From positions 1 to 30,646 of the IMG/VR virus record IMGVR_UViG_3300042541_000250: a DNA stretch of 30,646 nt, one strand, 5' to 3'. Both the position numbers and the translations under genes were made by a program. The stretch is from a virus. This document shows, piece by piece, positions 14,422-21,105 of this stretch; positions within the stretch are counted from its first letter, which is position 1, and every line of letters starts with the position of its first letter. Under the pieces are notes generated by a model. It ran no database searches, was not told the DNA's origin, and saw only the letters and a program-made list of their open reading frames with translations.

Positions 14422-15065
14422 AACTTCAACTTCCAACAATTCACACTAATTTGAACGAAGACGACTGGCAAGATCTAAGGCGTTCTCGCTTCACCGCATC
14501 TGAAATCCACAAGCTGATGGGAACTCCGAAAAACAAATCGGAGTACCTATCGGAAACTGCAAAGACATTTATCTTTGAGAAGGCAGCGGAGTATCTGACC
14601 GGTCAAAGAGCAGAGATGTATGGTCGTGCTTTGGACTGGGGCAAGGAACACGAGAAAGAGGCATTTCACTACTTCACTCAGCAGACCGATGACTTTTATA
14701 CATACTACGGTGCGGAAACATACACCTTCATCACCTATGGAGAATGGGGTGGATATTCACCTGATGCACTTGGAACACACCTGGTTGAAATCAAATGCCC
14801 GTTTAATTCGGGAAACCACCTTCAGAACTCATTCATCACCAACAACGAGCAACTCAAATCTAAACGCCCGGAATACTATTGGCAAGTTCAGATGGGGATG
14901 GTTGCAACGGAGATGACTGAGGCGTTGTTCTTATCGTACGATCCACGAATGCCCATCGGCAAGAAGCTCACGCAAACCTTAATCACTTTGGAGGAGGACA
15001 TTCAAGAAATCATTGACGAGAAGTTGTCTGCGGCTGGAGAACTATTTTTGTCAATCACTAAATAA
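14418..15065 (+). CDS. YqaJ-family recombination exonuclease
   Basis: This 215-aa protein has YqaJ / lambda-exonuclease-like motifs in order: RFTASEIHKLMG (24-35), WGKEHEKEAFHYF (74-86), YSPDAL (113-118, Asp115), LVEIKCPF (122-129, Glu124 and Lys126) and YYWQVQMGM (153-161, Gln156). These are the metal-binding and catalytic positions of the PD-(D/E)xK fold. It would resect double-strand ends so that ERF can anneal the exposed strand. The ATGA overlap with ERF couples their translation. The full length for the family is present. Confidence 0.9.
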   Translation: MKLQLPTIHTNLNEDDWQDLRRSRFTASEIHKLMGTPKNKSEYLSETAKTFIFEKAAEYLTGQRAEMYGRALDWGKEHEKEAFHYFTQQTDDFYTYYGAETYTFITYGEWGGYSPDALGTHLVEIKCPFNSGNHLQNSFITNNEQLKSKRPEYYWQVQMGMVATEMTEALFLSYDPRMPIGKKLTQTLITLEEDIQEIIDEKLSAAGELFLSITK

Positions 15066-15097
15066 ATCGTTCATTCACCAAGTCAAAGAAAAATATA

Positions 15098-15129
15098 TTT
15101 TCATTTGTGAAAGTTATTGTGTTAGTTTG
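15098..15129 (+). promoter_or_regulatory. Weak promoter candidate before the 92-aa gene
   Basis: TTTT (15098-15101), 20 nt, and TTAGTTTG (15122-15129) match the Bacteroidetes pattern with one mismatch in each box. It lies in the 71-nt gap after the nuclease gene, with the ATG 7 nt downstream. A second A/T-rich box (TATATTTT, 15094) is an alternative. Confidence 0.4.
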
Positions 15130-15136
15130 AATCACT

Positions 15137-15415
15137 ATGAAAAACGAAATGAATTTAACACAACTGGAAGAGACATTATTAAATGCCTTAATTAATCACC
15201 TGTATGCTGAAGAAGGTTTCTCAGATGTTGAGGCAAATGATTTGGCTAAATGGACAAACACCGATATCAAGATTGTACGAGGTGGACTTGGTAGTTTAAT
15301 TAAAAAAGGCATTGTTTCTATTTTCCAACAACAGGGTGAAACACAAAACCAATTTCACCAAATCATCTACCTAAACGAACAACACTATAACTTGCATCCA
15401 GTTTGGGGAAAATAA
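15137..15415 (+). CDS. Small winged-helix-like protein
   Basis: This 92-aa protein has helices at LTQLEETLLNALINHLYAEE and DVEANDLAKWTNTDIKIVRG, a third helix GGLGSLIKKGIVSIF, and a wing-like QFHQIIYLNEQHYNLHP at the end. This is the order of a winged-helix domain of MarR/DUF-type, similar to small transcription factors of Bacteroidetes phages. Start context is AATCACT-ATG. Target unknown; regulation of the early operon is inferred. Confidence 0.6.
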   Translation: MKNEMNLTQLEETLLNALINHLYAEEGFSDVEANDLAKWTNTDIKIVRGGLGSLIKKGIVSIFQQQGETQNQFHQIIYLNEQHYNLHPVWGK

Positions 15416-15423
15416 AAAAACAC

Positions 15424-15443
15424 GGGGGTGAGCAATCATCCCC
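15424..15443 (+). promoter_or_regulatory. GNRA-loop hairpin before the 68-aa gene
   Basis: GGGGGTGA (15424-15431) pairs with TCATCCCC (15436-15443) through an 8-bp stem with one wobble, closed by the loop GCAA. On the + strand it is followed by TTAATTAT, not a T-run; on the - strand it is followed by a T-rich stretch (GTGTTTTTTATTTT). It could be a + strand mRNA stability or processing element or a terminator for antisense transcription. Confidence 0.5.
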
Positions 15444-15457
15444 TTAATTATAAAACT

Positions 15458-15664
15458 ATGGACTTAATTTTTTTACTCGTAATCACACCCATCACCATTG
15501 CGGTGATGTTCGTGTACTGGAAGTTGAAACAATACTTCAATGACTTTGACAAATTGCCTGAAGCATCGCCCTATCAATTTGAGAAGGACAACTACATCCC
15601 CGAATTTGATACCTACACGAAGGCAATCTACAAACACAAATTTTACAAAGGAAAAAACAAATAA
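15458..15664 (+). CDS. Small N-terminally anchored membrane protein
   Basis: An in-frame GTG at 15428 lies inside the hairpin and would add 10 residues; the ATG at 15458 in AAAACT-ATG is preferred (68 aa). The N-terminus is one membrane helix (MDLIFLLVITPITIAVMFVY) followed by a basic/aromatic cytoplasmic part (KLKQYFNDFDKLPEASPYQF) ending in KHKFYKGKNK. No family is recognised; a membrane-anchored early protein is all that can be said. Confidence 0.55.
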   Translation: MDLIFLLVITPITIAVMFVYWKLKQYFNDFDKLPEASPYQFEKDNYIPEFDTYTKAIYKHKFYKGKNK

Positions 15665-15671
15665 AAAAACT

Positions 15672-16019
15672 ATGAATCAAATGCAATTATTTGACCAAAT
15701 GCCGGAGAGCGATTTGGCAATCTTGAAGAAAGCGTGGAGTATCTTGAATCGGTACTTTGCGGAAACAACAACACCAGTTAAGAAAACACGCAACCGAGGG
15801 ATTCACCGAACGACTCAATTGTGTTTAGACGAAATCAAGTCCGCTTACGGAAAAGAATGGATTCTCAGACACGATGTTCTTTTTAAGGAGATTTATATCA
15901 AGCACAAGAAATGGGATGTTTCAAATTTGATTAAAAAATATGTTCAACTTAATCTTATTGAAGAAGTAAGGGACACCAAAAACAAAAACAATAACATCAT
16001 TAAATTCAGATTCTTATGA
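15672..16019 (+). CDS. Hypothetical early protein, DNA-binding-like
   Basis: The frame is open from 15540, but that stretch overlaps the previous gene in another frame; the ATG at 15672 in AAAAACT-ATG gives 115 aa. It is helical and basic: LAILKKAWSILNRYFAETTT, TRNRGIHRTTQLCLDEIKSA, then KWDVSNLIKKYVQLNLIEEV and a last KNNNIIKFRFL strand. The ending of helix-helix-strand resembles a winged helix. The stop overlaps the next gene by ATGA. Function unknown. Confidence 0.6.
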   Translation: MNQMQLFDQMPESDLAILKKAWSILNRYFAETTTPVKKTRNRGIHRTTQLCLDEIKSAYGKEWILRHDVLFKEIYIKHKKWDVSNLIKKYVQLNLIEEVRDTKNKNNNIIKFRFL

Positions 16020-16282
16020 CAACAATCATCATTCTCGGACTGGCTTTGTTTCTCGCCATTGCCTTGTTCAAAGTCAACGCACTTTCAACAAGGGAAGAAG
16101 AACTACAAGAACAGGTAAACAAGCTTAATCGTGAGTTGTGGGATTTGCAAACGGAGAATCTGACCATCAGGTCAAAGATTGCCGAAGCAAACGATCGTGC
16201 TAAAACTTGGGAACTTCACGCCAACGATTTAATTCAAAGTAGAAAAAATGCTCAAAGCTCTGGTCGTAAAGGCATCAATTAA
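16016..16282 (+). CDS. Membrane-anchored coiled-coil protein, early region
   Basis: This 88-aa protein starts in an ATGA overlap. Residues 2-20 are one membrane helix (TTIIILGLALFLAIALFKV), followed by a leucine-zipper-like coiled coil at 27-65 (REEELQEQVNKLNRELWDLQ) and a Ser/Lys tail. Its last 35 nt overlap the next gene in another frame. Topology resembles an inner spanin, but it is far from the lysis genes, so another membrane role is as likely. Confidence 0.6.
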   Translation: MTTIIILGLALFLAIALFKVNALSTREEELQEQVNKLNRELWDLQTENLTIRSKIAEANDRAKTWELHANDLIQSRKNAQSSGRKGIN

Positions 16283-16385
16283 TTTCATCATAAAGTGGCG
16301 AGTGTATTTCGCAGGAGAACTCCTCGCCACATTTGAGAACGAACAGGATGCTATTGAATACGCAAACTTTATAGATAGACAATGA
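16248..16385 (+). CDS. 45-aa small protein
   Basis: The frame from ATG 16248 to TGA 16385 begins inside the preceding gene and ends in an ATGA overlap with the next, so it bridges an otherwise unexplained 99-nt gap. The product reads MLKALVVKASINFIIKWRVY then FAGELLATFENEQDAIEYAN: a strand, a turn and a helix, the pattern of a tiny alpha/beta domain. The clean coupling and sensible residue pattern argue that it is real. Function unknown. Confidence 0.65.
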   Translation: MLKALVVKASINFIIKWRVYFAGELLATFENEQDAIEYANFIDRQ

Positions 16386-16570
16386 AGACAACAACGGAAT
16401 TTATCTTTGAGTTGCTATGGGAAAAAGTCCAAAGCGGTGAGCTGAGGTCTGACATCTACACAACATCAGTCCTGATGGACATAGAACGACAAGCCATCCA
16501 GTACGAACCATTCATAAGCCAGGAACACTACAATGACGGATTCAGCAAAGCGAAGGAAATCTATGGATGA
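16382..16570 (+). CDS. Small hypothetical protein
   Basis: This 62-aa protein starts in an ATGA overlap. It is helical and acidic, with FIFELLWEKVQSGELRSDIY, a middle VLMDIERQAIQYEPFI and a tail YNDGFSKAKEIYG. Small proteins that start with xxxLWExxQ and end in GFxxAKxIYG are common in Bacteroidetes phage early regions, but their role is unknown to me. The stop overlaps the next ATG by 8 nt. Confidence 0.6.
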   Translation: MKTTTEFIFELLWEKVQSGELRSDIYTTSVLMDIERQAIQYEPFISQEHYNDGFSKAKEIYG

Positions 16571-16748
16571 GTATGCTCTCATTTGGGCAATCGCAGTTCT
16601 TAGAGAAGATATGCGACACACTTGGGACTACATCGGTAAGCGTCTAAACATTAACCCAAAAAGAGCAGCGTATTTATACGACAAAATAAAACCACACTAC
16701 AACTATGAACAAATATATCAAAGCAACGGTAACGGCAGTAATGATTAA
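16563..16748 (+). CDS. Small HTH-like protein
   Basis: An upstream in-frame ATG at 16533 would add 10 residues; 16563 in the TCTATG context is preferred (61 aa). It has a helix LIWAIAVLREDMRHTWDYIG, then an HTH-like DYIGKRLNINPKRAAYLYDK (about 27-46) and a polar Asn/Gly tail. The HTH sequence 'YIGKRLNINPKRAAYLYDK' fits a recognition unit, so it may bind DNA. Its last 44 nt overlap the next gene in a different frame, so the C-terminal tail may be unconstrained. Confidence 0.55.
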   Translation: MDEYALIWAIAVLREDMRHTWDYIGKRLNINPKRAAYLYDKIKPHYNYEQIYQSNGNGSND

Positions 16749-16983
16749 CCAACCGGAAACAAGGGATTGTGATTTCAAACTTATGACGGTGATCTACAAA
16801 GGTATGTGCAACGGCAATGACTTCTTCACGATGTTTGAAGCCAAGCAACTACCATCACCCGAAACCATCAGGAGAACACGAGCTCAACTCCAAGAGCATC
16901 ACGAACATCTTCGTGGGCAGAACTACCAGTCACGCCAAAGATACCAAGTCAAAGTAAAGAAAGATTTGGGATATCCGCAATGA
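16705..16983 (+). CDS. Conserved-looking early protein with R-rich C-terminus
   Basis: This 92-aa protein starts in an AACTATG context. It is beta-rich at the start (YIKATVTAVMI), carries DFFTMFEAKQLPSPETIRRT, and ends with a basic helix pair (RAQLQEHHEHLRGQNYQSRQ). The 'PSPETIRRTRxxLQE...LRGxxYxxRQ' pattern is frequent in small proteins of Bacteroidetes phages. Function unknown; the basic tail suggests nucleic acid contact. It is the last gene before the promoter and hairpin region at 16965-17095. Confidence 0.65.
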   Translation: MNKYIKATVTAVMINQPETRDCDFKLMTVIYKGMCNGNDFFTMFEAKQLPSPETIRRTRAQLQEHHEHLRGQNYQSRQRYQVKVKKDLGYPQ

Positions 16984-16996
16984 TTGATTAAATTTG
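16965..16996 (+). promoter_or_regulatory. Canonical Bacteroidetes promoter before the replication operon
   Basis: TTTG at 16965-16968 (inside the end of the preceding gene), a 20-nt spacer and TAAATTTG at 16989-16996 are a complete match to TTTG-N20-TAnnTTTG. Transcription would start near 17001-17003, immediately before two hairpins. Confidence 0.8.
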
Positions 16997-17000
16997 TTGT

Positions 17001-17090
17001 GTTAATAGTTGTGTGCGAGACAACTGACAAAGACATTTTGCCCTCGGCAAATACTCAACTCGCACTTGGGTATTTGTTCGGGGGTTTTTT
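17001..17090 (+). ncRNA. Structured leader or small RNA with complementary (kissing) loops
   Basis: Between the promoter and the replisome organizer gene the predicted RNA folds into two hairpins. Hairpin 1 has the stem AGTTGT/ACAACT (17007-17012 with 17020-17025) and 7-nt loop GTGCGAG (17013-17019). Hairpin 2 has an 18-bp stem with one bulge (17041-17058 with 17066-17084) and 7-nt loop CTCGCAC (17059-17065). The two loops are perfect reverse complements, so a 7-bp kissing interaction is possible. Hairpin 2 ends in six T and acts as a terminator. The unit may be a discrete small RNA of about 90 nt or an attenuator for the replication genes. A short frame through the region (GTG 16999) is a competing reading. 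Confidence 0.6.
17041..17090 (+). terminator. Rho-independent terminator/attenuator before the replisome organizer
   Basis: The arm 17041-17058 (starting CCCTCGGCAAATAC) pairs with 17066-17084 through 18 base pairs including three G-U wobbles and one bulged T, followed by six T (17085-17090). The ATG of the next gene is only 5 nt further. Since the promoter at 16965 lies about 70 nt upstream, transcription reaching the replication genes must read through it or come from another start. Confidence 0.8.
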
Positions 17091-17095
17091 GATTT

Positions 17096-17791
17096 ATGGA
17101 AAATATAGGACAAATAGTTAGAAGCAAAAAAACGGGGAAGAGCAGATACACTCCCATCAACAATGATATCTTGCAAAGCTCACAGTTGACTTGTGAGGAA
17201 AAAACAATCTTGATCTATCTATTATCATTGCCTGAAGATTGGGTGGTTTATAAGACCGTCATTTGGCAGAAAATGAACATAGGTAGAAACCGATTCAATG
17301 CTCACTGGAAAGGATTGGTCGACAAAGGGTATATCGTTTCAGTTCGTGTGATTGATGCTGAAACAAATCTCGTGCGTGGATGGAATCATATTGTCTATGA
17401 AGAACCAGTACTGACCGAATGTCGGATTGACCAACCGTCGGACTTACCGAATCTCGGACTGTCCGAAAACCATACTATATATAAAGAAGACATTCCACAA
17501 AAGAATAATAATACAAAAGAAACAACTGTTAAAATTTCTGATGAGTACATAGAATCCTTTGATTTATGGTTGAAATATAAACAAGAGAAGAAACAAAAAT
17601 ATACCAAGACAGGTATTGAACAACTGGTTAAAACAATTAAAGACAAATACACGCCAAGTGAATTTACCAAAGTTGTTGAATTCTCAATCAGTCAAAACTA
17701 TTCTGGTCTATACGAACCGAAAGAAAATAATACGAGTAATCAACAAATAATCCACCGAAGTAAGTTTAATTTGAAAGACTATGAACTCTGA
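17096..17791 (+). CDS. Replisome organizer / replication initiation protein
   Basis: In this 231-aa protein the N-terminal 105 residues form a winged helix (SRYTPINNDILQSSQLTCEE; then EEKTILIYLLSLPEDWVVYK; and MNIGRNRFNAHWKGLVDKGY), the layout of phage replication initiator and helix-turn-helix-36-like proteins. A polar linker (KNNNTKETT) follows, and the C-terminal part (FDLWLKYKQEKKQKYTKTGI and YTPSEFTKVVEFSISQNYSG) resembles the DnaD-like tail that loads a helicase. The next gene is DnaB, overlapping by 11 nt. It probably binds the phage origin and delivers DnaB. The preceding leader may control it. Confidence 0.75.
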   Translation: MENIGQIVRSKKTGKSRYTPINNDILQSSQLTCEEKTILIYLLSLPEDWVVYKTVIWQKMNIGRNRFNAHWKGLVDKGYIVSVRVIDAETNLVRGWNHIVYEEPVLTECRIDQPSDLPNLGLSENHTIYKEDIPQKNNNTKETTVKISDEYIESFDLWLKYKQEKKQKYTKTGIEQLVKTIKDKYTPSEFTKVVEFSISQNYSGLYEPKENNTSNQQIIHRSKFNLKDYEL

Positions 17792-19013
17792 GCAATATAT
17801 ACTTTCCCAACTTTTGTTTTATGACCAAACAAGAGCAATGCTTCCACGCATCAAATCGCAATGGTTTGAAGACAAGCTAAACAAACGCATCATTGAGGCA
17901 ATGTTGGAGATGTACATTAACAACGACCCCATTGATGTTCTTACTTTGGGCAGATTATTCAAACGGGAAGAGATGATCTACATCGTTCGCTTGACTCAAG
18001 ATGTCTACGGGATGCCAAACATCAGCAGTCACCTGCCCGAACTTGAACACAAGTACCTGAAGAAGGAATTCTTGAACAACCTTTCTACTTTGGATTTGGC
18101 AACCGACTTGAAAGAATTGCTCACCAATGTCCAAACGATGATAGACAACACCAAGTTCACAAGCATCAACGACCCTGTGCAGATTACACAAGTTACAAAC
18201 AAAGCCGTTGATACAATCATTGAAGCCGTGAAGCGTGGTGATCAACTAACCGGCAGACCAACGGGATGGGTTGGACTTGATAGGATGTTGGGTGGATGGA
18301 ATCCCGGTGATTTAGTTGTGATGGCTGCGAGACCTGGTCAAGGCAAAACGGCACTCGCTCTTACTTTGATGTGGGAGTTTGCCAAGCGTGATGGGAAAGG
18401 TTTGTTTGTATCGTTGGAGATGAGCAACGACCAAATTGCCAAACGATATTTATCATTGATCACCGACATCTCAAGCTGGAAGATTAGGAACGCCACCTTG
18501 AGAGAATACGAAGTGGATATCATCATTGACAAAGCCAACAATCAGACAGTGCAATTCTTTATTGACGATGACCCTAACTGCTCAATTATGCAAATCAAAT
18601 CCAAAGCCAAGATACATAAAGCTAAACACGGACTTGAACTTCTTGTGATTGATTACATCCAGTTAATCAAAGGAACAAAACAAAACAGGGAGCAAGAAAT
18701 TGCAGAGATATCCCGAAACTTAAAGTTGCTTTCTAAGGAACTAAACATCACCGTGATAGTGTTGGCTCAGTTATCACGCAAATGCGAGGAGAGAGCGGAC
18801 AAGAGACCTATGCTGAGTGATATCCGTGAGAGTGGAAGTATTGAACAAGATGCGGATGTTGTGATGTTCCCATTCAGACCAGCTTATTATTCAGGTGAGA
18901 AGCTTGAGAAGGAAGATGCTGAATTGATTATCGCAAAGAACAGGCACGGAGAATGCCACACGATAGACACCACCTTTATTGGATCACGCACAATGTACGA
19001 AGAACGACTATGA
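17781..19013 (+). CDS. dnaB: Replicative DNA helicase, DnaB family
   Basis: This 410-aa protein has an N-terminal DnaB domain (about 1-105; EQYILSQLLFYDQTRAMLPR) and a RecA-like C-terminal motor. Walker A is ARPGQGKTA (183-191), the catalytic Glu lies in VSLEM (210-214), Walker B is LLVIDYIQL (287-295), and the conserved AQLSRKCEERADKRPMLSDI segment (329-348) plus AKNRHG (385-390) complete the family signature. The linker helix region is shorter than in many chromosomal DnaBs. It unwinds the replication fork as a hexamer. It overlaps the organizer by 11 nt and the HNH gene by 4 nt (ATGA). Confidence 0.95.
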   Translation: MNSEQYILSQLLFYDQTRAMLPRIKSQWFEDKLNKRIIEAMLEMYINNDPIDVLTLGRLFKREEMIYIVRLTQDVYGMPNISSHLPELEHKYLKKEFLNNLSTLDLATDLKELLTNVQTMIDNTKFTSINDPVQITQVTNKAVDTIIEAVKRGDQLTGRPTGWVGLDRMLGGWNPGDLVVMAARPGQGKTALALTLMWEFAKRDGKGLFVSLEMSNDQIAKRYLSLITDISSWKIRNATLREYEVDIIIDKANNQTVQFFIDDDPNCSIMQIKSKAKIHKAKHGLELLVIDYIQLIKGTKQNREQEIAEISRNLKLLSKELNITVIVLAQLSRKCEERADKRPMLSDIRESGSIEQDADVVMFPFRPAYYSGEKLEKEDAELIIAKNRHGECHTIDTTFIGSRTMYEERL

Positions 19014-19606
19014 GAAAGTATTGGACAAAGCAAGAGGTAGATATTTTCGTCAAGATATATCCGCATACGATCACAAACGAAATGGCAGTACAGTTCAACT
19101 GCACTATGTCGCAGGTATACAACAAAGCAACCAAATTGGAGCTGAAGAAAACACCTGAGTATTTAGCCATCAATGGTGGACGGATTAAAGAATCCAATAT
19201 CAACACCCAATTCAGGAAAGGACAAAAAGCTTGGAACAAAGGGATGAAAGGATTGCATATTGGAGGAGTGGAAACACAGTTCAAAAAAGGACACAAGCCA
19301 CCGAATTGGAAACCGATTGGATATCGTTCAATTCGTGATGGATACCTGGTAGAAAAAACCGACAAAGGATTTCAGTTTGTTCACATCCTACTTTGGAAAC
19401 AATACAACCAAGAGATCCCGAAAGGAATGTTTGTGGTATTCAAAGACCGAAACAAAATGAACATCACAATTGAGAATTTAGAGTTAATTGATAGGGCTGA
19501 AAATATGAGGAGAAATTCCTATGTCAACCTACCCGAAGAAATCAAAGAAGTAATTCACATAAAAAAACAAATAACAAGAAAAATAAACAGCTATGGCAAG
19601 AAATAA
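19010..19606 (+). CDS. HNH endonuclease-like protein with N-terminal HTH
   Basis: The frame is open from 18953; the ATG at 19010 in the ATGA overlap with dnaB gives 198 aa. Residues 1-45 look like a Myb/HTH DNA-binding unit (WTKQEVDIFVKIYPHTITNE). The middle repeats FRKGQKAWNKGMKG and FKKGHKPPNWKPIGYRSIRD, typical of phage HNH proteins. The HNH part is FQFVHILLWKQYNQEIPKGM (His125) followed by FKDRNKMNITIENLELIDRA. Such genes are often free-standing homing endonucleases inserted in replication modules, though in this phage type they may also serve a fixed replication or transcription role. Confidence 0.8.
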   Translation: MRKYWTKQEVDIFVKIYPHTITNEMAVQFNCTMSQVYNKATKLELKKTPEYLAINGGRIKESNINTQFRKGQKAWNKGMKGLHIGGVETQFKKGHKPPNWKPIGYRSIRDGYLVEKTDKGFQFVHILLWKQYNQEIPKGMFVVFKDRNKMNITIENLELIDRAENMRRNSYVNLPEEIKEVIHIKKQITRKINSYGKK

Positions 19607-19814
19607 AATGACCGACTTAAGAGATCACCTTTTTGAAGTATTGGAAAAATTAAGAGATGGTGAGATTGACATTGAAACTGCACAAACGATGGCAGATGTT
19701 TCACAAGTGATTATCAACTCAGCCAAGATTGAAGTTGACTTCATCAAAGTAACTGGCAGTACATCGGATTCAGGATTCATCCAACTCGGTGAACACAATC
19801 AAAAATTGTTATGA
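19593..19814 (+). CDS. Small conserved-looking replication-region protein
   Basis: This 73-aa protein overlaps the HNH gene by 14 nt and the next gene by 4 nt (ATGA). It is helical: NKMTDLRDHLFEVLEKLRDG, IDIETAQTMADVSQVIINSA, then KIEVDFIKVTG. The 'DLRDHLFxxLExLRDGxI...A..ISxVAQVIINSAKxEVDF' pattern recurs in phages and is often placed beside replication genes. No motif gives a function; a small adaptor or regulator is a guess. Confidence 0.7.
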   Translation: MARNKMTDLRDHLFEVLEKLRDGEIDIETAQTMADVSQVIINSAKIEVDFIKVTGSTSDSGFIQLGEHNQKLL

Positions 19815-20287
19815 TTGATTATCAAGAGATGCACCTGTTGAAGCAAGAAGTCAAACGGCTCAAAGGTGTAATCGCAGAACTGAACGATTCACGGATGCGA
19901 GAGATCAAGAAACTCAAAGACCAAATCGTGAACCCACGATGCAAGATTAACGAGATAGATGCCGAATGGACGGAAGCAATGCGAGTGGTTGCAATCATCT
20001 ATGATGTCACACCTGATGCAATCGTGGACAAGGTTAGAACTCAAAACATTATGGATGCTCGGCACTTGTTTTGCTATTTATGTAGGAAGCATCTGAAGAT
20101 GACCTATCTTTCAGTCGGCAAGATTCTCAATCGGGATCACTCAACCATCATCAACTCCGTACAAGTGTACGAATCACTCATAGAATATGACCGAACAAGT
20201 AACAAATTATATGTCGAAGCTCTATCCTTATTGGGTCTGCACCTCCACGAAAGGTCTAAGCTCGTCAATCAGTATAGTCCAATCTGA
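19811..20287 (+). CDS. DnaA domain IV-like protein without AAA+ domain
   Basis: In this 158-aa protein residues 4-40 are a charged coiled coil (EVKRLKGVIAELNDSRMREI). Residues about 55-125 resemble the DNA-binding domain IV of DnaA: AIIYDVTPDAIVDKVRTQNI, MDARHLFCYLCRKHLKMTYL, SVGKILNRDHSTIINSVQVY; the DHSTII stretch (109-114) is the DnaA signature. There is no AAA+ ATPase domain, so it would bind DNA without driving melting. It may mark the phage origin for the organizer/DnaB proteins or occupy host DnaA boxes. The C-terminal 30 residues have no match I recognise. Confidence 0.8.
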   Translation: MIDYQEMHLLKQEVKRLKGVIAELNDSRMREIKKLKDQIVNPRCKINEIDAEWTEAMRVVAIIYDVTPDAIVDKVRTQNIMDARHLFCYLCRKHLKMTYLSVGKILNRDHSTIINSVQVYESLIEYDRTSNKLYVEALSLLGLHLHERSKLVNQYSPI

Positions 20288-20330
20288 GCAGGAAGCGTTA
20301 CGCATAAAGAAGAAATACGAAAAAGATGGT

Positions 20331-20338
20331 TATATTTG
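20331..20338 (+). promoter_or_regulatory. -7 element candidate before the sigma-like gene
   Basis: TATATTTG at 20331-20338 is a perfect TAnnTTTG box in the 69-nt gap before the TTG start at 20357. No TTTG lies 19-21 nt upstream, so the promoter would be incomplete or need an activator. Confidence 0.45.
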
Positions 20339-20356
20339 CATTATTGAAAAGAAAAG

Positions 20357-20866
20357 TTGACAAAAGCGGATATCATATTGGAGTTATCCAAAGCCGATTG
20401 GTTGAGGAAAGCAACGAAGAACATCGCTAAGAACAACGAACTTGCCAACGAACTGTATCAATACTTTTTTTTAACCATCCTTGAGAAACCTGATGAATAT
20501 GTGGAGAAATTACAACGGGAAGGATATCTCCAATTTTGGGCAATCCGCACTTTGTACCTTTGTATCAACGGCAACCGGCATCCCTTCGGTGGATCTCGCA
20601 TCTATGACCACTACGATGTTTATGAGCTGGACTTCCCGGAAGAACCCGACCTACTCGTTGAGCGAGAGCAAGAAGAACAAATTGAGTCAAACCGAATCAA
20701 CAAAATTAACCAAGTAACGGAAACGGCATATTTCTATGAACGAGAACTTTTCAAACTTTGGTGCAGCGGAATGTCAGCAAGAGCCATCCACCGCCAAACG
20801 GATATATCAGTTCGTGAAGTGCTAAGAGTAATTAAACTAATGAAAGAAAGATGTACAACGAAATAA
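20357..20866 (+). CDS. Sigma-70-like transcription factor of phage type
   Basis: This 169-aa protein starts at TTG (20357), because no ATG precedes the conserved N-terminus (MTKADIILELSKADWLRKAT). Residues 25-70 look like a region 2 helix pair (NELANELYQYFFLTILEKPD; GYLQFWAIRTLYLCI), and the C-terminal residues 128-163 are a region 4-like HTH (ELFKLWCSGMSARAIHRQTD; ISVREVLRVIKLMKE). An acidic linker (FPEEPDLLVEREQEEQIESN) joins them. Similar proteins occur in Bacteroidetes phages near replication genes and may switch host RNA polymerase to late promoters. Promoter recognition is inferred. Confidence 0.7.
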   Translation: MTKADIILELSKADWLRKATKNIAKNNELANELYQYFFLTILEKPDEYVEKLQREGYLQFWAIRTLYLCINGNRHPFGGSRIYDHYDVYELDFPEEPDLLVEREQEEQIESNRINKINQVTETAYFYERELFKLWCSGMSARAIHRQTDISVREVLRVIKLMKERCTTK

Positions 20867-21105
20867 TTGGAATTGCTTGTCTAAGCATCATCATCGTCAA
20901 CTTCGGTAAACCAGCCGACCTTCTCAAACGCTATCTCTACGGAAGCGACTATTCAAAGTGGAAACGAATGAAACCACTTGACTGTGCTTTTTGTTTGTCG
21001 TGGTGGTTGGGATTGTCGTTTTTTATATACACCTACGGATTTGTGGGTATCTTGTACGCATCCATCGCAACCGTAATTGTTGCACTACTTGAAACAAAAC
21101 TATGA
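20851..21105 (+). CDS. Small multi-span membrane protein
   Basis: This 84-aa protein overlaps the sigma-like gene by 16 nt. Hydrophobic segments lie at about 4-18 (EIIGIACLSIIIVNF), 49-63 (LSWWLGLSFFIYTYG) and 65-80 (VGILYASIATVIVALL). Between them is KRMKPLDCAFCLSWW, where Cys-x-x-Cys plus CLSWW recalls the DUF1360-like signature. It overlaps the next gene by ATGA. Function unknown; a membrane protein made with the early genes. Confidence 0.65.
   Translation: MYNEIIGIACLSIIIVNFGKPADLLKRYLYGSDYSKWKRMKPLDCAFCLSWWLGLSFFIYTYGFVGILYASIATVIVALLETKL

Noticed and set aside
16968-16975. 8-bp palindrome GGATATCC in the promoter spacer
   Set aside because: Short, inside the coding end of the previous gene, and not repeated nearby.
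16999-17121. 40-codon frame from GTG through the hairpin region with a hydrophobic end
   Set aside because: The GTG lies at or before the predicted transcription start, and the stem-loop, T-run and loop complementarity explain the sequence better; kept as a competing reading of the leader.
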